Position numbers and translations under genes: made by a program
In this document: positions 43,005 to 51,685 of the stretch, piece after piece
Position numbering within the stretch: the stretch's first letter is position 1
Layout of the letters: each line of letters begins with the position of its first letter
Origin: Verrucomicrobiota bacterium
GTDB taxonomy: Bacteria > Verrucomicrobiota > Kiritimatiellia > CAJWTS01
Direction: 5' to 3'
Assembly (NCBI GenBank): GCA_027623315.1
Contig: JAQBYD010000020.1
Coordinates: forward strand, 1 to 57,920
DNA: 57,920 nt
Notes under the pieces: model-generated
Database searches by the model: none
What the model saw: only the letters and a program-made list of their open reading frames with translations
Told to the model about the DNA's origin: nothing

Positions 43005-43858
43005 AAACTGTCGGAGTCCTGGTCAACGTTCAGAAGCCGCGCGCCGCGGAGGTGCTGGCGCGCCTCGACGTCCTTACGAGGGAGGCGGGCTTGAAGCTGA
43101 TCTGTGATGACTCGGCATCACGTTTCATCGATACGGCGGAGACGATGTCGACCGAAGCGATGCTCGACCGCATGGATGTGCTGATGGCGCTGGGCGGAGA
43201 CGGTAGTATGTTGAAAGCGGTGCGGGTCCTGGACGGGCGTGACAAGCCGGTCATCGGCGTAAATATCGGCAGCCTTGGCTTTCTGACCAGCGTGGCCGAG
43301 CATGATCTCGAGGGGGCTGTATCCTGCCTCGCCTCGGACGATTACCGCACCAGCGAACGCTCCCTGATCTCCTGCCAGGCACGCTGTGACGGCACGGCTG
43401 GTGAGACGTATCGCGCGTTGAATGACGTCGTGATCCGAAGTGATTCCCCGAGGGTGATCGCGCTGGAGCTTCTCGTCGACGGAGAGTTGGTGTGCACTTA
43501 TGTCTGCGACGGCATGATCATCTCGACGCCTACAGGTAGTACGGGGCACAACCTGTCGGCCAACGGGCCCATCCTTCATCCCGAAGCGCGTGTGCTGCTC
43601 GTGACGCTGCTCTGTCCGCACACCCTCAGTTCACGGCCACTGGTACTGACGGATCAGAGTGTCATCGCCGTGAAAGTCGTTAACTTTTCAGGAGCCATTT
43701 CGTTCACGGTGGATGGTCAAGTGGGGGAGCCACTGGGCCAGGATGCGATCCTCGAACTGTCGATGAGCGATCAACGCGTGAAGTTTATTCACCTGCCGGA
43801 CTACAGCTACTTCCGGGTTTTGCGCCACAAACTCGGCTGGCGCGGCTCCAGCGTGTAG
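43001..43858 (+). CDS. nadK: NAD kinase
   Basis: A 285-residue NAD kinase, ATP + NAD to NADP. I place the start at GTG 43001, overlapping the tlyA stop (GTGA) with GGAGGAAG 5-6 bases upstream. GGDGSML (65-71) is the family phosphate-binding motif. ALNDVVIRSDSPRVIALEL and ISTPTGSTGHNLSANGP follow; the last has His where many enzymes have Tyr (GSTxYxLSA). LCPHTLSSRPLVL matches the C-terminal beta domain. It is probably cotranscribed with dxs and tlyA. Confidence 0.93.
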   Translation: MKTVGVLVNVQKPRAAEVLARLDVLTREAGLKLICDDSASRFIDTAETMSTEAMLDRMDVLMALGGDGSMLKAVRVLDGRDKPVIGVNIGSLGFLTSVAEHDLEGAVSCLASDDYRTSERSLISCQARCDGTAGETYRALNDVVIRSDSPRVIALELLVDGELVCTYVCDGMIISTPTGSTGHNLSANGPILHPEARVLLVTLLCPHTLSSRPLVLTDQSVIAVKVVNFSGAISFTVDGQVGEPLGQDAILELSMSDQRVKFIHLPDYSYFRVLRHKLGWRGSSV

Positions 43859-43872
43859 CCGGTCGAAACGCT

Positions 43873-45210
43873 TCAGAACAAGAACGCTTCGAATTCGGTG
43901 GACTCGAAGTCGTCGTAGATATTGAAGAGCGCTCTCTGGAAGATGCTCAACGGGAACTCGACCTGGCCAAAGTTCTCGCTGATACCGGAGATGTGTCCGT
44001 CGCCGATCGAATCGACGCTCATCGTGAGATGCCCTCCCAGCGGATAGTAAAGGCGCACGTCGGCGGGATAGAGTCGTGCACGCTGTGTCCTGCTGCGCGC
44101 GAAGTCAATCCGACGAATGCGATCGACCGGCGTGTTGACGCTTGTGAACTGCGTCTTTATCAATGCGGCGCCATCGAGAATCTGCTCCAAGGTTCCGGCC
44201 GCGACATCTCCGTTTCCCAACTTGACCAGGTCATGTTCTCTGTCCAAGACGACGGGCACCAGGTCGGGTAGCCTCCCATCCCAATCGTGCACGCGGATGT
44301 TGGACACCTCAAATTTTGCGTGGTCGGCCTTGAGGACAAAGCCATCGCCGCCGCACTTCCATGGTGCGAGCTCGCGCCACGTATGAATGAAATCATGATC
44401 GACGAAGAGTGTGAGTTCGCCGGTCGGCGCATTGAGGTAGAGCCTGAAGCGTACCGGTTGGCCGAGCGCAAACTGCCGGCGAGGGGTAGGGCCAACATAT
44501 TTCCGGCCGTTCTCGGCCTCGTTCTTCACAACTCGAAATCCAGCGGGGGAAACTTCGAGCGAGTAGGAGAGCGGCCCCTGGAAGTCGATACGATCCGAAC
44601 AGAAGTCCAGTCGAAACTGGGGCATGCTCACGGATTGGCAGGTGAGGTCGATTGTCGCTCGTTCCGGAATGGAGATTCGTCGTGCGATGGACGCATGCGC
44701 GAGCGTCGTCTGCAAGGACCCATTCCTGAAGACCCAGGCGCCTTCAGGAATATTCGGCGGAAGAGTCCACTGCGCGAGCGACGTGGGGCCCACGTAGGAT
44801 GCGCTGCCGGAGTCGGGTCGAAAGACGATGGAACGGAGCATGTGCCTGCCGACGGCTAGAGTTCCAGCGTAGGTCGTCTTGAGCAGGAGCGTCTGCGCGT
44901 CCATCGAGACCAGGTCACCGTTCAAGATGTCTCCATTCGTCAACTGAATCTCGTGCCTGGTATTGGTGGAGACGATGGTCCTGGCCCCGTCGAAGTCAAT
45001 CCCGATCAGGCTCGCCGGATCCAGCACGATAGGATCCAGGGCGTCGGGATGGCGCCACACGAGTTGCGACATACCGTCGACGCTATCGACGTCTCCACTG
45101 AAGTGATCGCCGTTTTTGAGCGTGACCTGATCTGCCGAGATGGGTGGGAGACACAGTAACGCGCAGGCTGCTGCAAGCGGTGCCAGGACTTTTCTCATCG
45201 CGAAGGTCAT
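43873..45210 (-). CDS. secreted NGD-repeat / LamG-like protein
   Basis: A 445-residue exported protein, last in the MoxR operon. ATG 45210 overlaps the previous stop by 4 bp and precedes a signal peptide (RKVLAPLAAACALLCLPPIS). Short modules of the form L-x-NGD-x3-G-x-[LV] occur at residues 31 (LKNGDHFSGDV), 90 (LTNGDILNGDL) and 331 (LGNGDVAAGTL). Between them (150-310) is a jelly-roll domain (VRFRLYLNAPTGELTLFVDH; FEVSNIRVHDW) like LamG/DUF1080. It is probably periplasmic or surface-bound. No enzyme motif seen. The small protein two genes upstream has the same NGD module. Confidence 0.72.
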   Translation of the reverse strand: MTFAMRKVLAPLAAACALLCLPPISADQVTLKNGDHFSGDVDSVDGMSQLVWRHPDALDPIVLDPASLIGIDFDGARTIVSTNTRHEIQLTNGDILNGDLVSMDAQTLLLKTTYAGTLAVGRHMLRSIVFRPDSGSASYVGPTSLAQWTLPPNIPEGAWVFRNGSLQTTLAHASIARRISIPERATIDLTCQSVSMPQFRLDFCSDRIDFQGPLSYSLEVSPAGFRVVKNEAENGRKYVGPTPRRQFALGQPVRFRLYLNAPTGELTLFVDHDFIHTWRELAPWKCGGDGFVLKADHAKFEVSNIRVHDWDGRLPDLVPVVLDREHDLVKLGNGDVAAGTLEQILDGAALIKTQFTSVNTPVDRIRRIDFARSRTQRARLYPADVRLYYPLGGHLTMSVDSIGDGHISGISENFGQVEFPLSIFQRALFNIYDDFESTEFEAFLF

Positions 45211-46202
45211 CGTTCGTATATTGGAAGGAGTCGATAGTTTAATGCGAGTGAAAGAAGGGCGGTGGAGGTGGCGAATGTTTGACCGTGACGCCCACTCCAG
45301 CTGCCGTCGAGATTCTGCTCTGCAGCGAGATTCTTGATATTGCGTGCGTTCCATTGCTCCCAAACATCCATGTCCGAGTGGAACAGCGCCTGGGATAAGT
45401 AGTAGAGGAAGTAGAAGTAGTAGCTGCGGTCGTCCCAGACCGAACGCTTCTGTATGAAACGTGCCCCGGCAGCGAAGGCGGGTGAGTCCTTGGATCGCGC
45501 GAGCGCGAAAGCCAGCACGGCGATGGCTGCACGCGGAGAGTTTCCGCCGGCGGACCCCGGCGTGTAGCCGAAGCTTCCATCGGCGGACTGGCACTTCTTG
45601 ATCAGCTCAAGCCCGGCTTGGACGGCAGATTCGGGGATCTCGATGCCCGCGTTGCGCGCGGCCAGCAAGGCGACCATCTGTGCGCCGCTTACCGTGATGT
45701 CGGCATCGGTTCGGTTCGGATCGTAGCGCCACCCGCCCGTCGGGTTTTTCTTCTGAGCAAGAAGAATCAGGTCGACGGCTTTCTTGAGCGCGGGGCCGAT
45801 GCGATCGTCCTCAACGGTGCCATACGCCTCGGCGAGTGCGAGCGTCGCGAACCCGTGATTGTACATCGAACTTCCGATGTAACCGCTCTCGCTGTTGATG
45901 CGAGCGAGAAGATACTCCAGCGCATGCTGAAGGGATCTGCTGTACTCCCCGATGTTGGGGTCGTCACCGTGAGCCAGCATCGCGAGGATGGCGAGGCCAA
46001 CCACGCCCGCCTTCTCGCCATCCGGCGCCGGCCACGCTCCGGTAAGGGTCTGTGACGTCGCGAGGTAGTTGAGTCCGCGGCGATAGAGGACTTCGACCTC
46101 GCGAGGGATGGGGTCCTCAAACACCTTGCCGCCGGCGCCGTCGGCGAGAAGCCCTGCCGAAAGAAAGCTCGTCACAAGAATAATCGCGACGAATTTCATC
46201 AT
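45207..46202 (-). CDS. secreted prenyltransferase/squalene-cyclase-fold (alpha/alpha toroid) protein
   Basis: A 331-residue protein with a signal peptide (MMKFVAIILVTSFLSAGLLA). The body consists of repeats of the prenyltransferase and squalene-oxidase type: RRGLNYLATSQTLTGAWP, KCQSADGSFGYTPGS, NLDGSWSGRHGQTFATSTAL. The catalytic DxDD of cyclases is not obvious, so it is likely a structural or binding toroid. Such proteins accompany MoxR-BatA-VWA operons in Planctomycetota and relatives. It overlaps genes on both sides by 4 bp. Confidence 0.83.
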   Translation of the reverse strand: MMKFVAIILVTSFLSAGLLADGAGGKVFEDPIPREVEVLYRRGLNYLATSQTLTGAWPAPDGEKAGVVGLAILAMLAHGDDPNIGEYSRSLQHALEYLLARINSESGYIGSSMYNHGFATLALAEAYGTVEDDRIGPALKKAVDLILLAQKKNPTGGWRYDPNRTDADITVSGAQMVALLAARNAGIEIPESAVQAGLELIKKCQSADGSFGYTPGSAGGNSPRAAIAVLAFALARSKDSPAFAAGARFIQKRSVWDDRSYYFYFLYYLSQALFHSDMDVWEQWNARNIKNLAAEQNLDGSWSGRHGQTFATSTALLSLALNYRLLPIYER

Positions 46203-46450
46203 GGGGCTCTTCTGCCGTGTTCAAACAGGTCGGCCGATGCGCGCTTGGGCAGGTCGACCATTCGGCCGACGGGATCCAATGCATGGGCGTGCAGCGCCTG
46301 GAGCGTTCCACGGACCTCGTCGCCATTCTTCAGTCGAAGGAGTTGCATCGGCTCGGTTTGCGCGTTGGAGTGGCGGGCGCTGCAGATCAAGAGCAGGGCC
46401 GTTTCCACGAGCGCAGCCGGCCGCCGCTTAGGGCAGATTGTCGACAGCAT
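46199..46450 (-). CDS. small secreted protein with one NGD module
   Basis: An 83-residue protein. The frame is open from 46510, but ATG 46450 has GGAGG about 9 bases upstream and gives a signal peptide (basic n-region with PKRR, hydrophobic ALVETALLLICSA, cleavage after HSNAQ). It starts inside the end of the coiled-coil gene (23-bp overlap). The mature part contains LRLKNGDEVRGTL (39-51), the same module as in the 445-residue protein two genes downstream. It ends in a basic tail. Function unknown. Confidence 0.65.
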   Translation of the reverse strand: MLSTICPKRRPAALVETALLLICSARHSNAQTEPMQLLRLKNGDEVRGTLQALHAHALDPVGRMVDLPKRASADLFEHGRRAP

Positions 46451-49400
46451 TAAGATATCCCTCCATGGCGTCCTTGAACTCCCTTGGGACGTTGGCATTA
46501 ATCTGGCCACCTGAGCGCTCTACGTCCCGGCCGTCTCGGGCCCGCCCGCGGGTTCCCTCCGTGGCGAGGTCGCCCGTGATGTTGCCCTCGCCCCCCTGGT
46601 CGCTACCGCCACCGGCGGCCGTGATGCCGAGCATCTGCATCATGGAGGCCGAAGCAGCTGCCCCGGCTGATTGCGCGGCGGAGGCCATGGCGGCGCCGAG
46701 AAGTTCGATGATCTCGGTCTGCACTGAGACGGTTTCCGAATCGGTCTGCGGCTTGCGTAGCATGGTCTTCACGTTCAGCATTTCGCCGCCGATCTTCTCG
46801 ACGAGTTGACCGAGTTTATCGTTGCTGGCGAGGCGCTCGAGCCGCAGCATGTCCTGCGCAAGGTCGCCCTGCCGATGGGACAGTTTTCGGGCATTGGAGG
46901 TGTACCGCGGGTCCGCTTCGCGGGTTTCATCCGTTTTTCGCGTCCGTTCGCGTACGATTTCTTCCTGTTGCCGGGCACGCTCGAGGCCGAGCAGGACCTC
47001 CAGGTCTTTCTGATTGGCCGGAATCTGCTCTCCAGCGGCCTGCGCCGCCGCCGAGGCGGCCTCCTGTTGCGCGGCAAGCTCGTCGGCCCACGCGTCCAGT
47101 TGAACAGCCCAAGTCTCGGACTTGTCGATGCTCTGGAAGGATCTGTTGTCGACGACCAACTGCGAGATCTCGCGCAGCGCATCCTCGGTGGCCGCGGCGA
47201 CCATGTTGGAATGGACATCCCGGTAGATCGGCCGGCGCGTACGGTTGAAGAAGCCGGCGAGATCATCCTGGATGTAGCGGACCTTCTGTCGCGTGTCATC
47301 CTGTGCTTCGGCCTGTTGCGTGCGCAGAAGTTTCTGCCCCTCTTCAAGGTCTTCCGGGGCCAGTCCGATCGTGTCCTGGAGATGGCGTTGCATCGCCGCT
47401 GAGATGTCACGCTCGGCGAGAGCCGAGGCCCGGAATCGATTGATAAAGGTCTGGGCCAGCATCTTCTCTACGTTCTCATTGAACTGTTCCTGGAGCTCGC
47501 GCAGCTCTTTCATGGCCTCGTCCTGCTTGGCCATCGCCTGGTCCATCTCTTCGGCGCGCTTCTCTGGACTGTTCTGGGCTTTGCCGAGGGATTGCTCGGC
47601 ATCCTGCATGGGTTTCTGGGCAATCTCCTGCATTTTCGCGGCTGCCTTGGCAAGATCCATCAGGGTCTGCTCGGGGATCTTCTTGTTGGGCATTGCTTTC
47701 TCGATCGTATCTTTGACCGCGTCGGCGATCTTTTCGAGGTTCTCGGCTTCGCGTGCTTCGCTTTCCTTCTGCTCGGCAAGTTCAGAGGTGGCCTGGTCTC
47801 CCGACAGCTCCTGCTCCGGCGCGTCGCGGAGCTCGGCCGTCTCCTCATGGACGTTGTCGACGTCGCGAATCAACTGCTCGAGGTCGTTCTGGATCGCATC
47901 CATCGCCTTCTGAATCAGTTCTGCGTGCTGTTCCCAGTTTAGAACCTGGATTGTGTATTCGGCGGATGTCGCGGGTGCACGACCCGGGAAGTAGTCCCTG
48001 GCCTCGGCGCGGAGCACCACGGTGGCCCCGGCCGTGACGCGCGTGGCGATCGGTGAGAATGCGTACGTTCCATCCAGCTCTGTCGACTGCGGGCCTCCGG
48101 GAGCAATCACCTCGGAATCGCCGGTTCCGATCTGTGTATCGTCGATGTGCGCGGTTACGGCCCATGACACCGCGAGGTCTTTGAGCCCGAAGTCATCGAT
48201 GGCATAGAAATCGAAACTGACGACGTCTTCTTCAAGCACGGCCGTGACACGGCGCCCGTGGCGGCACTCGACATAGGGAGCCGCGTCCCCCTTGTTGACC
48301 AGGGCTACCTTCTGGAGATGGGTGGGGCCCAGGCCGTGCTCGTCCTGCCAGTTCAACTCTATCTCTTCGACGTCGCCCGCAGCGAATGCTTCGCTCGAGA
48401 AGCGGCGGCCCTCGACGCTGAGAGGATGTGGATCCGGAGTGTGAATCTGTGCGGAGGTCAGGGCACGGTTGGCCGTGCCGAAAAGCTTGATCGTGCTGCC
48501 CTGGACCATCTCGATCTGACCGCTCTTCAGGTTTTCGTCGACCTGGGGGCGTTGCAGGTAGTCGGGAAAGGTAATCTGTGCCCGCAGGTCGGTCAGCACG
48601 GGGCGGTAGACGGGCTTGATGCCGATCGTCCGCGACTGGTCCCCGACCTGCACCTGCAGGACGCCCGGCTGAATTTGTCCAGGTATCGAGAATTCGTAAC
48701 GGTTCTCGACGCGCTCGGCTTGTACGGGCGGTTGCCGGCCAACGGTGGCGCGTGCCTGCGACGGACGCCAGTACGAGTTCGCGGCCAGGCGGCAGGAGAC
48801 CGTGAAGGGCTCGCCATGCGCGACGATGAGCTCGGCTGGAGTCTCGGCAAGCTGCGCAAACGTGTAGCGCGGAATGTCGCCCCCCGGGTTCATCCATCGC
48901 AGCAGGGTCGTCCAGGCCGCGTCTTGAAAGATGAACAGCAGCGCCAGCGTGGCGACGGCCAGCGCGGCGGCGCATCGAATCGTGAGGCGGACGCGCTCCT
49001 TCGGGACCGCCGCTTCGAAGTCAACCCTCGTTGCCTCATCGGAGACCTGGCGGATGGCCGCCCGCGATAGGGCCTCGGACTGACCAGGCGTCGTGGCCTC
49101 GGTCAGTTCGATGATGCCCTGCAGGCGATCACCCAGGCCGCGATGGCGGCGTTGAATCATCGTCGCCAGTTCGCGCTGGCTGCGCGTGCGCCACAGCCAG
49201 CGGCGTCCCCAGAAGACCATCATCGCCGCGATGCCGGCGATGGCGCTGCCGACGAGCAGGATGCGCACGATACCCGGTGTTTCCCACGCGCGATCCGAGA
49301 GGAACAGGACGAGGTATGAAATGAGAATGCCCGCGCCCGCCGCGGCCAGGGCAAGCAGGGTCTCGGTTCGCCACAACGAGCGCCTAAACTGTCCAAGCTG

Positions 49401-49451
49401 CGCCTGCAGGTGTTCGGGCAGTACCAGGGGTTGGGAGGGTTGGGGGTCCAT
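46428..49451 (-). CDS. large membrane-anchored coiled-coil protein (DUF4175-like)
   Basis: A protein of 1007 residues with start ATG 49451; the 34 codons before it overlap the region after the VWA gene and look non-coding. Two N-terminal transmembrane helices (TLLALAAAGAGILISYLVLF; IVRILLVGSAIAGIAAMMVF) and a third near 175-190 are followed by Ig-like beta domains (about 230-550). A long Glu/Gln/Ala-rich coiled coil follows (about 560-720, for example AKAAAKMQEIAQKPMQDAEQ). The end is Gly-rich with GGGSDQGGEGNITGD. It lies between VWA proteins and the toroid protein, suggesting a scaffold for an envelope complex. Confidence 0.75.
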   Translation of the reverse strand: MDPQPSQPLVLPEHLQAQLGQFRRSLWRTETLLALAAAGAGILISYLVLFLSDRAWETPGIVRILLVGSAIAGIAAMMVFWGRRWLWRTRSQRELATMIQRRHRGLGDRLQGIIELTEATTPGQSEALSRAAIRQVSDEATRVDFEAAVPKERVRLTIRCAAALAVATLALLFIFQDAAWTTLLRWMNPGGDIPRYTFAQLAETPAELIVAHGEPFTVSCRLAANSYWRPSQARATVGRQPPVQAERVENRYEFSIPGQIQPGVLQVQVGDQSRTIGIKPVYRPVLTDLRAQITFPDYLQRPQVDENLKSGQIEMVQGSTIKLFGTANRALTSAQIHTPDPHPLSVEGRRFSSEAFAAGDVEEIELNWQDEHGLGPTHLQKVALVNKGDAAPYVECRHGRRVTAVLEEDVVSFDFYAIDDFGLKDLAVSWAVTAHIDDTQIGTGDSEVIAPGGPQSTELDGTYAFSPIATRVTAGATVVLRAEARDYFPGRAPATSAEYTIQVLNWEQHAELIQKAMDAIQNDLEQLIRDVDNVHEETAELRDAPEQELSGDQATSELAEQKESEAREAENLEKIADAVKDTIEKAMPNKKIPEQTLMDLAKAAAKMQEIAQKPMQDAEQSLGKAQNSPEKRAEEMDQAMAKQDEAMKELRELQEQFNENVEKMLAQTFINRFRASALAERDISAAMQRHLQDTIGLAPEDLEEGQKLLRTQQAEAQDDTRQKVRYIQDDLAGFFNRTRRPIYRDVHSNMVAAATEDALREISQLVVDNRSFQSIDKSETWAVQLDAWADELAAQQEAASAAAQAAGEQIPANQKDLEVLLGLERARQQEEIVRERTRKTDETREADPRYTSNARKLSHRQGDLAQDMLRLERLASNDKLGQLVEKIGGEMLNVKTMLRKPQTDSETVSVQTEIIELLGAAMASAAQSAGAAASASMMQMLGITAAGGGSDQGGEGNITGDLATEGTRGRARDGRDVERSGGQINANVPREFKDAMEGYLNAVDNLP

Positions 49452-49483
49452 CGTTCTCGATTGGCGTCCGGGCCGGGGATCTG

Positions 49484-51685
49484 TCAAATGACCCCGGCGA
49501 TCTTTCGGCCGATCCAGTATCCGCAAAGCAGGAGCATGATCAGTGCTCCCCACGCAGGATTAGACCATAAACGGACTCTGTTTTCGAGGATTTTATCCTG
49601 CGGCAGAGCCGCGATGGAGTCGAGAATGCTTTGAAAGCCGCGCGGCCCGCTGTGCTCGGCGCCGGTGACACGCGCGATCTCCTGCATGATGGCTGACTGC
49701 GCGGGCTGACCGACGCGCTCGAGTGTCGGCCGGAAGACGTCGATCTCTTTCGAGATTCGCTCGTCGCTTTCCGGATGCCGCATGCGCAGTTCGTACGTTC
49801 CCGCTTGGGCGGGGGCGTAGGCCACATGGTACGTGCCCCACTCTTTGTCCGCACTCGACAAGGTGATGAACTCCTCTTTCTGGTCGGGGGCGACGATCGA
49901 CGCCGAGAGACTGTTTTCTGAAATCGGGAAGCCGTAGCGGTCGAAGACGGTGGCATGCAGATCCATGGTTTCACCCACACGCGGAGCTTCCGGCGAGTGG
50001 AACAGGCGAATGCCCTGGTTCTGGGAGAGGTGCCGCTTGTGCGACATCCATCGCACGACCTGGCTCCAGAACCGGTAGTGATAGGTGTCTTCGAAGCCTC
50101 GCCTCCAACGCCAGGCTCCGTTGGTTCCCAGGAACAGAACTTTTCCGTTTCCAAACTCGCGAATGACGAGTAGTGGCACGCGTCCCCACTCGTTTCGCAT
50201 CGCATGGTGAACGGCGAGCGTTTCGCTGCCCGGTTTGCTCTTGACGACAGGCGCCGACCAGTAGAAGCCGGGCAGGTACTCCCAGATCCGGCCATTTGTC
50301 TCGGCGTCAGGATGCAGCAGGGTCAGCAGGTGGCCCTTGCCCAGTTGAGTCAGGTGCAGTTTGGATTCGAAGGCGACGCGCTGCCCACGCGGCCGGCTGG
50401 TGTCCAATTGAACGGGATACAGATCGGCCAACGGGGTCGACAGCAGCGAGGCCTGCTTGCCCTGGGGCCCCGGCAGCAAGACGAGACCGCTGCCCTGCTG
50501 CTCGACCAGCCCGCGTATCATGTCGATCTGCTTCTCGGACAAGCCACGACCTTCCCGGCCGACATCGCCCAGGACGATCACATCGTACGGCGAGAGTTCT
50601 TCAACCGTGCTCGGGAAGTGGCGGATGTAGTGCGGTCCCCAGCCCGGATCCATGTCTGGATGCAACAGCAGGCAACTCACGTCGACCCCGGGATCACGCA
50701 CGAGCGCGTTGCGCAGGTAGCGGTACTCCCAGCGCGGTAAGGAGTCGACGACCAGCACCTTTAAGACCTCGCGGCGTAACGACATGCGAAACTGGCGGGC
50801 ATTGTTGGCCGCTGAGAGTTCGTCGGGGTGGCGCGGAAACCCGATCTCGAATGTGAACTCACCCTCTTCACGCGGGACCAGCACGAGCGAGTCGCGGTGC
50901 AACCGGCCGGCGGGAATGACGATGGATTTCGACGCCTCCGTCCCCGCAGGTCCGATAAGCTGAACCGTCGTGCGAACGTCATTCTCGAGGTGACTGCGCA
51001 CGGTGAAGGGAATCACGATGTGTTCGTCGAGGAGTCCGTACGTTGGCGCCGTGACGCTCTCCAGAACGAGATCGGGCAGATATGAATCCCGGCCTGTCGT
51101 TACCGTGTAGACCGGCGTATCCTGCACGCGATACTTCGTCGCTGCGGCCAGCGGTGATCCTCCCAGGTTCCAGTCACCGTCCGACATCAAGATCACCGCG
51201 CGTAAGCCCTGCACGTCGCGCAGCGTGTTCTCGAGGGCCTCGTTGATGTCAGTGCCGTTCGGCCCGGCATCCGCGCTCGCGTTGGTGGGTGCCGTGGAAA
51301 AAGCGTGGATGACGACCTGCCCGGACTCGTTCAAGACGGCCCACGGTTCCGCGTCCAGTTGCTGGCGCACCCATGTCTCGCGGCTGAGAGGGTCGGCGGA
51401 CGCGGAGTCGATGTCGAGCGTCTGCATGCTGGCCGAGGCGTCGTGTAGAATCACCACGCGCGGACGCTCCTCGACGTTCATCACGCGAACAAACTCCGGC
51501 TGTAGGAGCGTAAAGAGGATGAGCGCCATGATGACGGCCCGTAACCACTCCAGCCCTTTCACGGTCGGGCTGGCGGCATGCCGCTTGCGGCTGATCAGGA
51601 TCAACCCCACGCCGAGCGCGCCGGCGAGAAGCGCGAGCGCGATGACGGTGGGCGACCCGTTGAATGTCCAGTACGAGTCTTTCAT
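49484..51685 (-). CDS. VWA-domain membrane protein with glutamine-amidotransferase-like fold
   Basis: A 733-residue protein. ATG 51685 overlaps the preceding BatA gene's stop by 4 bp. Two N-terminal helices (VIALALLAGALGVGLILISR; LRAVIMALILFTLLQPEFV) precede a VWA-like domain with an intact MIDAS start (HDASASM). An alpha/beta amidotransferase-like segment (YDVIVLGDVGREGRGLSEKQ; GLVLLPGPQGKQASL) follows. The beta-rich C-terminal region ends in a last helix (GALIMLLLCGYWIGRKIAG). Such proteins occur beside BatA/DUF58/MoxR genes. The role is probably metal-dependent protein-protein contact in the envelope. Confidence 0.82.
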   Translation of the reverse strand: MKDSYWTFNGSPTVIALALLAGALGVGLILISRKRHAASPTVKGLEWLRAVIMALILFTLLQPEFVRVMNVEERPRVVILHDASASMQTLDIDSASADPLSRETWVRQQLDAEPWAVLNESGQVVIHAFSTAPTNASADAGPNGTDINEALENTLRDVQGLRAVILMSDGDWNLGGSPLAAATKYRVQDTPVYTVTTGRDSYLPDLVLESVTAPTYGLLDEHIVIPFTVRSHLENDVRTTVQLIGPAGTEASKSIVIPAGRLHRDSLVLVPREEGEFTFEIGFPRHPDELSAANNARQFRMSLRREVLKVLVVDSLPRWEYRYLRNALVRDPGVDVSCLLLHPDMDPGWGPHYIRHFPSTVEELSPYDVIVLGDVGREGRGLSEKQIDMIRGLVEQQGSGLVLLPGPQGKQASLLSTPLADLYPVQLDTSRPRGQRVAFESKLHLTQLGKGHLLTLLHPDAETNGRIWEYLPGFYWSAPVVKSKPGSETLAVHHAMRNEWGRVPLLVIREFGNGKVLFLGTNGAWRWRRGFEDTYHYRFWSQVVRWMSHKRHLSQNQGIRLFHSPEAPRVGETMDLHATVFDRYGFPISENSLSASIVAPDQKEEFITLSSADKEWGTYHVAYAPAQAGTYELRMRHPESDERISKEIDVFRPTLERVGQPAQSAIMQEIARVTGAEHSGPRGFQSILDSIAALPQDKILENRVRLWSNPAWGALIMLLLCGYWIGRKIAGVI

